From NCBI GenBank assembly GCA_944548615.1, contig OX155950.1:30597691-30661690 (forward strand): a stretch of DNA of 64,000 bases. The letters are read 5' to 3'. This DNA is from Micropterix aruncella. Its lineage: Eukaryota > Arthropoda > Insecta > Lepidoptera > Micropterigidae. Each line of letters opens with the position of its first letter. Within the stretch, counting starts at the first letter, position 1. The notes under the pieces were generated by a model, which was given only the letters and a program-made list of their open reading frames with translations, was not told where the DNA came from and ran no database searches. A program made the position numbers and the translations under genes. Below, piece by piece: positions 43,221 to 57,949 of this stretch.

Positions 43221-43575
43221 GTTCCCAGCCCACCAACCGACTAGGAGGGAAATTATTGCGAACGCACTTAAAAAAACGAGATGAAGAAGGAAATAGCCAT
43301 TTTGAGCTCCTCTGAGACGGTTAAAACCATTTCCAGATAAAAGTCTGTATGTGTGTGTCCGTCCACGATAGCGCCCAAACTTTAATCCGATAGAGCTTAA
43401 ATTTTGGCATGCAGGCATCATTTGGTCATGGCAAGAGTTGAAAAGTTTTGTGGTTGAAATCGGTCCACCAGTGGGCGCTCTAGTTATATATCAATCTCAA
43501 AATATTGGACTTATGGACTTGTCATTTGGTACACGGATGCCTCGATAGGCCGAAATTTTAGTTGTATGCAAATCA
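43221..43575 (+). mobile_element. Family B element, copy 5
   Basis: GCCCACCAACCGACTAGGAG, ATTATTGCGAACGCAC, ACCATTTCCAGATAAAAGTC, a short TGTG tract, CACGATAGCGCCCAAAC, GGCATGCAGGCATCATTTGG, TCATGGCAAGAGTTGAAAAG and GAAATCGGTCCACCAGTGGG in order. The microsatellite tract is shorter than in copies 2 and 3. Confidence 0.8.
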
Positions 43576-46084
43576 ACAAAAAAAACACATAGAATGTACA
43601 TCAATAATATATTTAGAAAACTAAATATTACCTAGTACTTGAATCATATATGTAAAATAATATTACACAATTGAGTCATTCAACACAGCCGAAAAGCACC
43701 TTGAACTTCAATAAAAAGAATCAGTTTTCCAACTAGCTTATAGCCAATTAAAAACAGTGCCTTTGACAGTCGCTTTGACAAATAAATAAAAGTCATCGGT
43801 GCTCAATAATAGATCCATGCCGGATAACGACAAAAAAATACAAGAAGATAACAAGGTAAATTACTCAAGAGTCTCTGCCACCAGAAAAACCTCAAATGTA
43901 AGTCAAGAAGGTCAGCGGTTAGAAAGTCCGAGTGCCACCTAAGCAAACAAAGCGAACAACAAAGTACTCATGGGAAATACTCACGCCCCAAAACATATTC
44001 ATGAACTCACTATCCGAAGACGACACAGGAGAAGGAATAATTCCAACGTGAAATCACATCCGAACTAAGGGAGGATACAAGATACGCGAAATATCTATAC
44101 GATGAAGAACAGAGACAATCACAACACGCTTCCAAGATTGCGATGGAATTTATACCGCTGGGACCTTTAGGTCGACGAAACCACTTCAGTTCTAGACTTC
44201 ATAGAAACTATATATAATGGGATAAGATTAGAAGACGAATGCAGTAACAGGATTTACAGACCTGTTGGACTAAGGTAGTTCTGTTTCTGATCTATAGACA
44301 AAGTATCTGGGATATAATTTACTATCACAGATATTGTTCCTGAAATGCCCAAATCAGTGTCTGGTCAACCTGGGGGTTGGTATCTTATAATAATGACCAT
44401 TTACATTTGTTCCCCATCACCAGTCTTTTGTCCATTCTTTGGTTGTGTTTCGAAGTGCGGTCTTTGTATTGAGTGAGTCTATCTAACCACTTTTGCATTA
44501 CATCGATTGGCCTTATTTCAAAGTCATATACATGGTCCACTATCTCGTCATTGTCCTTATACTTTACCGTAGCTCCTCGTAAGCAGGGTGCATTGACCTT
44601 GATTATAGGTAGTTCTTCGCCGGACGCCTTGCGCCTGGCTTTCGTCGTTATGTTAGTACATCTTCCAGAGCCTTACATTTATTGTCCACATTATTTTTAT
44701 CCATAATTCTAAATACAAGATACAAGTTACCAAAAATTCTTATCCTAGCACAAAAACAATGTTAAGTAGGTGTACATATTTTGAACCTAGCTCAGAAAAT
44801 TGATTCATCACTTTGACATAATGTTTACCCACCTCACTAGGAATAACTTGTGTTGAGGTGGTAGGTACTAATATCGTTAGATAATTTCTGTCGAGAGAAC
44901 AAGTCTCATTTGAAACGAGAATAAAATAATAAAAAAATAAAAAAATAAAAACAACATTGTAATTAACAATGTTTAAAGCAACGCCGTATGTTTCCGAAAG
45001 AAAGAAATAAATAATAACCAAATGAGGTTGCTATCTAAGCTTCATCAGCATTATCACATTGGCCGTTTTCCACATAGGTGTTAATGATAAGAACGCACTA
45101 AGGAGCGATTTTTTTCTGGAAGGACTTTGCATCCGATTAATTAGGCATGCGTTCTTCTAGATTTACAATTTCTGTGTCTGAATCAAGATGCGTAGCATCG
45201 GCGACGCTTTGCTTATTTCATCAATTAATTCATCATAATTATGTCGATGTATAAACTAATTTTTATTACAATTCATGGGCTAATCGATGATGTTGAGGTG
45301 ATTGCGGCTTCGGCAAAATTCTGACGAAATAAATTAGAAGCTACATCGGTTGAATATAAAAGACTTTCATTCAATTTTATACTGACTTCGCAGTGTTTTC
45401 ACCATTAAATAACACTCCACGGTACATAGCATAAATAACAAAATGAAAATTCAGTACCAAATATTAACTTCAAGAAAAAAATATTTTATCTATGCCAATT
45501 TTATTTGGTATGCCGCCATAATTTCCCGGGATATATTCAAAGTCTGGAACAGTTGGAGTCGGCGGGCGGCTATCAGGATTCATGAAGTGAGCAACTCCCG
45601 CCCAAGTTGTTATCTCCGTAAGCGGATATGCCCGTTTCTGGAGAACTCGAGAGGATGGGCGGGTGGTTAGGGCTGCGAAACTGGGCGATGTGGGAGAGGG
45701 GGAGAATATTGCATGATATGCCTGTGCTTCGGCATAGATTCAGTTTAATTTACAACACGAGTGAGGATGTGCGAAATTCGCATATTGCCAAGTAAATAAA
45801 TAACCTATATTATTTCTCTCATTCTTCATCCATACAACCTTCTAATGAATTAGTATTGTTCTTTACAATTGTACTTCTTTAAATTCACCTTCCACTTCCA
45901 AGAATTATTTAAATGAGTAAAATGTCTGACTTATTAGATATTCACTCAATTTTGACTTCAATATAACGAATGCGGAGAATATGTAATGCATGATCTGATT
46001 AGCTCGGCAGATTATGTCAGTTTTTATGGATAAATTCAGCTACTAATATTATATAGATACATTACGTCAGTATATTCAGACAAA
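43576..46084. other. Unassigned sequence
   Basis: No recognised gene. 43818-44280 has a less AT-biased, A-rich composition. It opens with an ATG frame of 41 codons (MPDNDKKIQEDNKVNYSRVS...) that ends in a stop; further open stretches follow in other frames. It may be a decayed gag/ORF1-like or exon sequence, but no domain is recognisable. 45540-45690 is GC-rich. 44940-44960 holds AATAAAAAA units. Confidence 0.3.
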
Positions 46085-47130
<1,046 letters not shown>

Positions 47131-47965
47131 TGTAAAAAAATGTAAAAAATGTACGTCGTGGGAGTGTGCCGAGGAAGGTATGCCACACGGCGAATCACTC
47201 GCTTTTATAAAGTTAATGCCCTCTGGCGATCCCCCGCTTATGCTCAAATCATCAAAAGGGAGTGGACATAAGCAAAATAACATTGCTCTATGGTTTCGGC
47301 GCGAGGCGTCTTAAGTTTTGGTCACACGTAGCGAATTCGCTCGCCGCGAGTATTCGCTGCGAGTTGAACTGCTCTGCGATAGAGGCACTGTTTATAGGCC
47401 CAATAATATCGCCAGAAAACAAAATCAGTTAATATTATGTATATACATACTTATAAAAAATATGACAGGTGACGAAGAAGTTATAAATTAACCGATTAAT
47501 TATACGGTTAAAGATACATCTATCTTTTAAATTTGATGGAAATATTTAGACTCGGAAATAAACGTAAAAAAATCACAAAATAAGACAGCAGTAAGACAAA
47601 ACCACGTGTCACAATTACTTTATATCTGACTCGACTAATTGGTAGACATCTTTATCGCTTAGCTGTAAAATCTCAGGGAAAGTGGGAAATGCAGACATAT
47701 TTTTTTCTATTCAATAACATGGTTGCAGCAATTTTTTCAACTCTGATTCGCCGAATCAGCTGATGCATCGATTAAGGAGCAGACTTTTTCCTAACATTTT
47801 CCACATTAATTATATTGCATCACATTGCTCCACATTAATTATATTGGAATTAACTAGCTGTAGTAGGGATGAAGTCGTAATATTGTTTAACATGACCATT
47901 GTTCAGTGCTACACTATACAAATTATATTTCTTAACATAAGTGCTGTTTCTTAACTATGTCTAAA
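47131..47965. other. Unassigned spacer between two facing LINE copies
   Basis: No gene recognised. 47290-47400 is GC-richer. CCACATTAATTATATTG occurs twice (about 47802 and 47830). Confidence 0.35.
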
Positions 47966-49310
47966 AATTTACATTACATTACATTTTCGTCGTGTCCAAT
48001 TGACGGCTAAAGACCGCTCTTGGATGTGTCAAAATAATCGGGTTATGTAGTAAGTTTCTTTACTACTCTTTACTGAACATACATAGGTGGTCAAGAATTA
48101 ACTACTAGATTGTAAAACTATAAATATAAATAATCAAAATAGAGGCCTAATATTTGAAGTAGTTAGTAATTCGAAAAAATACGTAGTAAAACTATTTATC
48201 GTAATATGCAAATAGTCAGTAAAATGTTAAATAATCAAATTAAATCTACGTTATGCATGTCAAACTAAAAGTACAGATATAAGACCATATAAAATAATGA
48301 GACAATAAGGCTCTACTTTTTAAAGTAATTTATATGGGCACAATATTTGAAATATCATGGCCCTCAAATTCGGCCAGATTATAGAAAGGGTTGCCTATCA
48401 GCATCTCCTTGATGTTTTTTTTTAATTTTATGTCCTCCAGCTGTTTAAATTTTGTAGGGAGTAGATTATAGAATTTAATGCTAAGGTACAAGTAGCTTTT
48501 CTGTACTTTTGCCAGCCGTATTCGGGGTACGCATAAAAGGGAGCTACCGCGGGTATGATGCAAGTGAAAGTCTGCATTAATTGGTGTTTCTGCTAGGTGC
48601 TGTCTAGCATACATTAAACACTGTTATATGAACGCCGAATACATAATCATTACCCTTGTCTTGATGAAATATTCTTTGCATGAGGTCCTAGTCGTTACCT
48701 GATACATGCTGCGCAGTGCTCTCTTTTGCAAAATAAATATTCTTTTACTGGTTGCAGCATTTCCCCAAAATAGTAGTCCATAAGTCATTAATGAGTTAAA
48801 ATACGCAAAGTATACTGATTTGGCTACCGCAAAACCACAAAGACTTATGATTTTTTAATAGAGTACATAGCTTACAAGCTAATTGTTGGATGTGCGCATT
48901 CCATTGTAATTTACTATCAATTCTTAATCCTAGAAAATGTATATCTTCTGTGATGTCGATTTCAAAATAGTCGTGTAATTTATTTAAATAGTCAACATTG
49001 GTAGGTCTTAAGCGAAAAGGAATTATTTTTGATTTTGTAATATTTAGACGTAATTCATTAGAATTAAAACAAATCAAGAGTTGATCAATCGTGTACCTAA
49101 TTCTATTTATTAATGATTCCTTATTTTTGTCTTAGGAGATAAGAGATGTGTCATCTGCAAACAGTGTAATGTCATCATTCTCGGATGACACACATCCCGG
49201 TAAGTCATTGGTGTACACTAAAAATAAAAATGGACCTAGAATGGAACCTTGCGGTACACCCTTTGTTACCAGAATCGGTGAATAGAATGTAAACGCAACG
49301 ATCGCTAACT
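47966..49310 (-). pseudogene. Jockey/CR1-like LINE, minus strand, with RT core
   Basis: Minus-strand reading from the right: GVPQGSILGPFLFLVYTNDLPG (motif B) at about 49190-49260, then LFADDTSLIS with the catalytic FADD box at about 49149-49163, followed immediately by a TAA stop. The frame 49077-48796 then gives LRLNITKSKIIPF, IHFLGLRIDSKLQWNAHI and further C-terminal sequence. 48614-48330 gives the C-terminus ([53 protein letters not shown]). The 3' UTR runs to a (TGTAA)n tail at about 47970. 5'-truncated, with stops and frame shifts. Confidence 0.88.
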
Positions 49311-50955
49311 TGGTAAGTACCTAACGATTAATAAGGGTAACTTTAAAAGTTCGATTTCGAAACGCCGTTTGATGCTTAGTGCCTTGGCTAATTCCACCAC
49401 TTGATCACTAAGTAAGTAGTAGGTATTCTAATAAATTTCTCTGAAATACACATTTTACAATTATTCTTACCTGCTGAAATATTAACTATATGTTACCTAC
49501 TGACCGTTTATTAGTAAGCAGGATAGGTTTCTTCATGATATTTAAAAGCAGGATACTTCAAAGCCTCTGACCGTTGGTGCATTGCCGGATTAGCTATAAG
49601 GTCAGTAAGCCCTTGCTTAAGAGGCCGTTTAAGGGGCCCCCGAGCCCCCGAACAAGTAATTACAATCATATTTTTTTTAATTTGTTTCTAATAGAAAAAT
49701 ATCATTGAATTGAAATTCTAAGTAGAAAATTTGTAATAAAGTTGGGGACCGTTGGAGATTGAGATTTTCATGCCCTAAGGACCTCTACATGGGCTAATCC
49801 GGTACTGCGTTGGTGGTTCAAGTTGTTTTAATCGAACCCTGTGGAGCGGTAAGTTTGTGTGTATGTATAAAGCAATTGTTAAAGTGTTCCATGTATGCCA
49901 TGTACCTACTCACGTCTCATCCTTTCACGATAAAGCGCACGAAAAAGCAGGCGACTCACAAATATACCTGCCGCAGGGCGTCAGCCCTGCAAGGCGATAT
50001 CCAAATAGCTGGGTCAATGGGTCTGGTTGATAAAAAGCTCCGCTAAAGCACGAATCACGTGTCTGACGAGGCTTATCGACTGAATCACGAATGCTCCAAA
50101 TAGGTGGTAGAATTGATCTCTATAGAAACATAGACGGTTACAAGATGTTGGGAATCGCTGTAGGTATATTTTATTGAATTTTAACGATAATTTTGTCAAA
50201 TAAGATTTCGTCTACCGTAATTAATGTCCTAATATATCGTCGCCCAAGCTGTTATAACAATTTCGACTTGCGGTTATTTAATCGCGTCCGCTTTGGAACG
50301 TGTCGTGTTTGAGTGCGGTTATTATGGTGTGTTTGACAGGTTGACAGGTTGCGCGGTGCTGCCAGAAGCGCACTCTCCGGCTGCGCGCGGTCCGTCCTGC
50401 CAACTCCCCGGAGGGCAGCTCCACTCTCATAAATGACGCGAGCACATTACAAACTTGCAAACTCTAAGCACCGCCGCCGCAATCGCTCTGCAGCTGAAGT
50501 GTGATTCGAGCCGTGATACCGCGGCTTCAGCCACCCGGACTCCCGAGCGAGCAGGCGATTGTTCCAAACGCGTTACCATGCAAACTTCGACCGCAAGAAT
50601 TTCGTATAGCAAAGATAACGTAAAACGAATACGTTTATCTGAAAACCTCTAAATTATATCAAAATAATAACAAACACTTTGAAGAACACAGAAAACAAAT
50701 AAAGGGCTAAAAGAGAATGAAAATTTTGGGCCCACTTTTCCAATAACTCTAAATCATATACCACTGGAAAGATCTCTTTATGTAGTAAAACATTTATTAC
50801 TAAAACGACTGATCTGATTTATGAGCCGTTTCTGAGTTATATCCTATTAAAGATGGCTAATTATCTATATCTTCTAGGGCATCTAACACATCCAGGCATT
50901 GTATTTTTAATAACTATTTAAACGAAAACCTTCGCAGAATACCCGAAACGATAAA
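49311..50955. other. Unassigned sequence with a GC-rich island
   Basis: No recognised gene. 50280-50600 is GC- and CpG-rich with overlapping 60-65-aa frames on both strands; none is recognisable. 49580-49800 has moderate composition and no repeat match in the window. Confidence 0.3.
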
Positions 50956-52083
<1,128 letters not shown>

Positions 52084-53213
52084 ATGCTCGACCTTTTCAG
52101 TATGTTGCTTGAACTCTATAATGTGTCTCATGATTTCATTACCGCTCTGTTTCCTGACGTATCTAAGGTCAGCTGTTCAACATAGTGTGCACAGTCACTG
52201 TAAATCATAATATTAATTGCTATCTTTTATGGATCTTCACTGCAAGTAATAAATTTTAAATAAATATTTATCATGGGGGTTTTCGTGTAATTTTTAAGAA
52301 GCCATATTTAAGAAGATACCACACTTCAAACAGTTCATAATTGAGGTAAGTTGTAGTAGTCGTAAATATTGTAGATGAATATATCTTTCCAATGGTAAAT
52401 ACGTAATTGTTATTGGAGAGGTTGTCCAGCGCCCATATATTTTTGTATATTGTCCATTACCAGTTTAACGCTTTTGGATCATTGACAAGCTCAATGCCCC
52501 CGTTCAAACCTGGCATAAAAACGTAGTAAAATATGGGCTTTCGCAGAGAAAGATTTTATACGTTTAAAAACGCATAAAAAAGTCAACTGCCCATGTTAAT
52601 AATCCAGATGTAGCTTATAAAACAGAATATATTTCAATCACGCGCAACATTATGTTGCAAAGAGAACAATAAATTAGTTCTCTAATATAATTATAAATCA
52701 ACATACTAATGAATTGTATATGGGACCCTTCCTTATAAAAAACTAATTCTACTGGTATAATTTTTGTCTCGATTCAAATACGTAAAAACCTTTTTCGATG
52801 TGTCGAAATAAAAACACTCGTCCTGTTTATTATCAAGGAAGTCCTACACTTCATTTGCCCCCTAAATCACATCAAATATCTACAAAATATATATCTCCCA
52901 TAAATAATGCAATGTTTTCAGCATTAGCATTACTAATCCCGTTTGCCTCGAGCAGCCTCTCGGCTGCGAAGCGCGGATAAACTATCTACCCCCCGAATAA
53001 ATGAGGGGATTTCCGCATTATAAATGAGCACACTTGGTGAAGCTTTACCTTGTTCAAGTTATTCAAACGACGTGCTTCTGAGGCCGTATCTTTGAATATT
53101 ATGTTTAAGTCGGTTTGAATATTAACCTATCAACGGCACAGTTATCTTCTTTATTATATAGGCTAGTCTAATTTCCTGAAAAATTAACTTTTCAAAGGCC
53201 TGACCGGAACTGA
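52084..53213. other. Unassigned AT-rich sequence
   Basis: No gene or recognised repeat. The 60-aa frame at 52798-52980 has no detectable domain. Confidence 0.3.
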
Positions 53214-53480
53214 GTTATTCAAGATGGCGATCAATATGGCGTCGAAACCAGAAATCGGCGCTTTAAAGCCCCCCTTTGACATAGGAACGCGTCCAAGATG
53301 TCTAGATGTATGTTTTTGAGCATGGGAAATTTAAAAATACACTGTAAAAAAACATTGGTGCGGTATTTCAAGATGGCGGCCAAGATGGCGCCAGCACTAA
53401 ATTGCCCTATTTTGTCATACAAACGAGCGTGACGCGTCTCGATATATATTTTTTTAAACATGATATTTCAAAAAATAACT
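53214..53480 (+). repeat. Diverged tandem pair around AAGATGGCG boxes
   Basis: 53214-53350 (ATTCAAGATGGCGATCAATATGGCG ... CGCGTCCAAGATGT ... TTTTGAGCATG) and 53364-53480 (ATTTCAAGATGGCGGCCAAG ... GTGACGCGTCTCGATATA ... TTTAAACATGATA) share the same order of boxes. The match is weak between them. Confidence 0.45.
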
Positions 53481-54280
53481 TTAAAACAAAGTTGAGCTCT
53501 ACTTTGTTTCAAATCTTTTTGAAAATGGAACAAACAAGCGACTTTTTGGCAACAACAACTTACAGAAACTAAAAAAGATTACTGTGTATCTCCAGAATTA
53601 AGACAGGTACGTTTGCAGGGAGTACAGAATTTTATGCAAGGGATGTTTTCTTCCCTGCAACTGCAGTTCTGTGAGTTACAAAACTCTTTACAGTGGCAAA
53701 CAACAACTTATGGGCAGGGCTTAGAAATTGGATTTAGCGTCATGAAACGTGGAACAGCTTGCTCTCCGTCAATGGTTCAGTCGCAGTTTTCAAGCAATGG
53801 AAGAGATGGCTTTGGAAGGTGGGCATTTTCCCAATTACATACCTGTCAATTAAAAAAAAAATTAAAGAACATTTTGACAGTCTTTTGTGTTTTTATTGTG
53901 ATGTGTTTCAGGCCAATTTACTTGGGAGTGGCACCTTTTGATGTGAAGCCGAAGTGCATCCGTTGTGGGTCGGAGGGATTCGGTCTTTATCACAGTTATG
54001 AATAAAATACCGCGGGCGTCTTGGGCGCGGATATTTTTGAAAATTCGAATTTCGAATTTCCAAAAATCATTTATTTCGTTTTTAACCTTTTTGATAGCAT
54101 TACTTTAGAGCAATCAAGACGTTTTATAATTTTATTTGAGAATATTTAAAATGTCTATATAATAGTATTTATTTTAATAAGGGAGCTTTCTTAGTTTCCA
54201 CGATATTAAGGTTTATGCTGGTGACCCGGATTCATTGCTCCTGAGTGTAGGTTGTTAGATTTCCCTGGACTGGACAGGGT
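53481..54280. other. Unassigned sequence with a 130-aa frame (53613-54005 +)
   Basis: The frame reads MQGVQNFMQGMFSSLQLQF... and has a hydrophobic segment (TVFCVFIVMCF, about residues 88-98) and a CIRC pair near the end. The DNA upstream contains further open coding-like stretches (53528-53610), and TTTTGTGTTTTTATTGTGATGTGTTTCAG at 53882-53911 resembles a 3' splice site. I do not recognise a family. A near-palindrome lies at 53484-53509. Confidence 0.2.
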
Positions 54281-54378
54281 CTACTCTGGACAACGGCAAT
54301 TGCCGGCATCGCCGAATCGTTAGTGCTTCGTTTTATCTTATTTATAAAGTCAAACAACCGTGATAGTCTTTAACCACA
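54281..54378 (+). repeat. Dispersed repeat F, copy 1
   Basis: Shares TCTAC(T/C)CTGGACAACGGC, TCGCCGAA.CGT..GTGCT and AACAACCG(T/C)GATAGTCTT with 61412-61535, in the same order and orientation. Confidence 0.65.
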
Positions 54379-54849
54379 GTAAATTGCATTATTATTATTG
54401 CTCAATTCTGTACATCCATAGCTATCCAATGCATAACTATAGTAGTTAAAAAGTATCCTGGGGCTGTTCACCCCCAAAATCACCGCGTAATCGTGTTACA
54501 GCCGCAATTAGTGCTCGGAATGCCAAACGACTCAATAATCCCACCCTCGAAGTTGGCTCGTCGCCACCAACTTGCTCACTCACCCCATCCTATCGCCATG
54601 CCAAACTCATATCGTTAATTTGAAAAGTGTGCTTATCTTACAATTATCTAAGATTAGTCGGAATAGGTGATGAAGCGTAAAAACATATATTGAACAATAC
54701 AGTGATAAACCGGCCGATATTAACAAAACTGAATATTTTGCAGTCGGCTTATCCCGACTTACCAGTGTCGCCAGATATATTTTATTGCCAGGTATATGCC
54801 AAGTCAAATGTTAATTAGCCCAGTGATTTTCAGTTATTTCAATTCTATA
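54379..54849. other. Unassigned AT-rich sequence
   Basis: No gene or recognised repeat. Confidence 0.3.
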
Positions 54850-55652
54850 TCTATACTAATATTATAAATAATTAATAGTTGTAAGTTTGTAAGTTTGTAA
54901 GTTTGTAAGTTTGTATGTAAGGGGTAATCTCCGAAACTACTCATCTGATTTGAAAAATTATTTCACTAATAGAAAGCTCCATTATCGACAAATGCTATAC
55001 GCTATATTTTATTGCGATAGATATTGATTTTCAATACGAAATCACAATATTTTAAAATGAAGTCGAAGAAAAATTAGCTGGTTAGTTGCTTTATCGGCGC
55101 GCTGACAAAACGGTTTGATATATTATCTGAAAATATTGTAAATCGAAAAAATCGGCTTTAAAGAGATCTATAAAAAAGTCATCGTCAGCATATATCCAAC
55201 TTTTATATTTAAACGGTTTTATGTCTCAAAAAATAAGGAAATTAAGTGGACAGGGTTTTTTAAAGACATTAGCAATAAAATAAGAATCCTGGTCAAAATA
55301 AATTAATCCATTATCACGGTTGTTAACTAAAGATAAAATTAGCCATTTACCATAAGTTTCTAGGTGGTATAGTTTAAGAGATATCATGAAATTAGTAACG
55401 CGTGCAAGCACCTCGAAATACCTAGGAGGTGGCGGCGGCGGCTACTGGCCCAGCAAGGTCAGCGTTCAGGGGAAGGCGGCGTGGGTGGTGAGGAACAAAA
55501 CGCGTGTCGAGATAGGTAGCGTGCATCTGAGAGGGACGTCTTGCACTATATATCTAAAGGTAGCTTCTAAAAAGGCAAACAAACGCCACCTTACTTGAAT
55601 TAACAAATCAATTCGAAACCTTACGCGAAGCGAAGCCGTGGGCAACAGCTAG
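54850..55652 (+). mobile_element. Non-autonomous Helitron, apparently complete
   Basis: Starts TCTATACTAATATTATAAAT, with an A just before, and ends ...CCGTGGGCAACAGCTAG followed by T, matching the Helitron rule (5' TC, 3' CTRR, insertion between A and T). Inside are a GTAAGTTT tandem (54889-54917), GGTAATCTCCGAAACTACTC and a TATACGCTATATTTTATTGCG box, as in abundant lepidopteran Helitrons. No RepHel coding sequence, so it needs a helper element. The 55386-55598 frame (70 aa, Gly-rich) lies inside and has no recognised domain; it might be captured sequence. Confidence 0.8.
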
Positions 55653-57949
55653 TCTTTTATAAAACGCTATGTTGTTTCAGGCCATTTCAATGTATATGTC
55701 GATTTTTTAATAACGGAAGATTTTTTCTATGAGTTTTGTTTATTATTTTGTTTTTCCAACTTCCTTGTATCCTTCCAACAACGTCCTTCCAATATAAATT
55801 GTTATTGATGTTATTGGTAAGCCAGTGCAATAATTAAAGCAACTAATTTAACATTACACACTTACCAAATAAGTAAAAATTGTCTATCTGTTACCATGTT
55901 ACTCCAAGGGAATTAGGAGAAACGAACTGTCATATGTAATCACCATAATTCGGACACTAAATATATTTCTATTTCTGTTTCTTTTTTTGGCCAACCGCGG
56001 TTACCTAAAGAAGCCAATTTATAATAAAAATTTAAAAAACACATTTCAAACGTCTCCCTGCCTGTGGACGGTGGAAACAGATACAGGGGTGAGAGGAAAT
56101 ATAAAAATAACTAAAAATATCATACGTTTATTTGTAAACCGGAACCTATATTGTGGTACCTATCTATTTATTATACGACAAATTATTATGAAGTTGATAA
56201 ATATGTAAAAAGTATTCTTCTTACAAACTGAAATAAAAAGCATTTCTCTTGTTTTTTAAAACTGCTAAATGTAAGGTAGACTGGAGGCAACAGAAACATT
56301 TTTAAAAAAAACTCGCTGTTTGGTTATCTTTTTACGATAAAATGGTGAGAAAGTGTTATACATAGGATTTTCAATAGTCTTTTCACATTTGTTAATAGTT
56401 GACCTATCATAATGATGTAAAGAAATATTGGTATAGTTATGACACCCCTGAAACACTTTACAAATAAATAAATATAATTTGTGCCTTTTACGAACAAGAA
56501 GGTTAGGTGCTTATATGAACATGCACATAAACATATGCCTTTGGCATGACATTGCGATGTCAAATATGATTTTGTTTGATAATTGCGCAAATTTCGCATA
56601 TTTTAATCTGCCGAGCAAGCAAATAAAACAGTTTTTGGCCAAAATTGGTATTTGTATAATTTAATATAAGATTCTGTAACTTGCATTATGTAATTTATGG
56701 CATTAGATTTAAATATATTTTTTTTCTAAGTAATGTTAAGTGCTAATTGACATAGCACCAAATGTTCCCAGGAAGAGTGTTTCCAGGAGAGAATGTACCT
56801 ACATCAGATTTCGGAATATTTTTTTTTTAATTTCTCAATATATCATTTTTTACCTCTAACAACATCCAGTTCAGAATAACAATTTTTATAAAATCAGTTA
56901 GTCCAATAAACCATTTTTCTCTATTATAATATTTCAGTCTCAATTTTAGTGATCCCAAAAAGACTTACAAAAGCAGTTTGGTACACTAGATATGATATTT
57001 CTGTGTGCTGATATGACATTTATAAGGAACGGGTCATTGGAGGGAGTATCTTTACATCTAATAATCATTTGGACGTAGAAACATTACACGTCTAACTGTT
57101 TTATCCACTGTTTCAATTGCCTTCTGGTTTATATTGTCCCTGATTTAACCTACATAATATGTATTAAAATATTAGAGGCTAGTGTTTCAACTAAAAGTAC
57201 TTACCAGCCATGGTCGAGTAACCTTCAGTCAGCGTATGAAAAATAAAATCTGAAATTTTCATTTTTCTTCTCGTATCACAAGGAAGGTTTTTCTATCGCT
57301 TGAAGCCTCTTTATATTGTAAGCGCGTTCACTATCCGGTAAATAAATACAAGAATTACCGCCGCCTGTATCGGTCTCAGTACAACATTGCAATACTGTCA
57401 CCAGTGATAATGAAAACGCGTAGATACACCATTTCTAGATATGAGAGCTGATCAAAGAATAATCGACCTAATTGGTTGAAAATTTAGTCCTTCGGTCATT
57501 AAACAAATCGGGTGTTATCCAGTTTGTAGCGGTGCCATTTTAGATGGTGATGATGATCCCCGTAAAGATTGAGGATGTAAAAGTCACCGAATCCGTTGGG
57601 GATCTAAAACGTCAGAAAAAATCTAACCCAAAATCTTCGTTCCTAAGCGTGGGTGGATTTTTAACCTTCGTGGCCTTCTGTTTATTCCAAGATTTTAAAA
57701 ATCCATTGGCATTGACGAAACGCTCAACGATACACTTGTATGAGAAGCACGCGCAACATCCGAGGACTACGGCACGGCACCAACTGCATACGGATTCTTT
57801 ATGCGAACGACAGGAAGAGTGGAGAGAAAACTCACCGTCAAATTAGGTAACCTAAACTGCCATAACTATGTGCCAATTGTCATATAATTTTAACGACAAC
57901 ACTTTATAGTTTATAGATATATAATTGGTGTATTTTTTGTTTAAAATAT
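55653..57949. other. Unassigned sequence
   Basis: AT-rich with no recognised repeat. The 100-aa plus frame at 57544-57846 (start MVMMIPVKIEDVKVTESVGD, Lys- and Ser-rich middle, basic C-terminus) is GC-richer than its flanks but has no known domain. It could be an exon or a remnant of the LINE just downstream. Confidence 0.3.
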
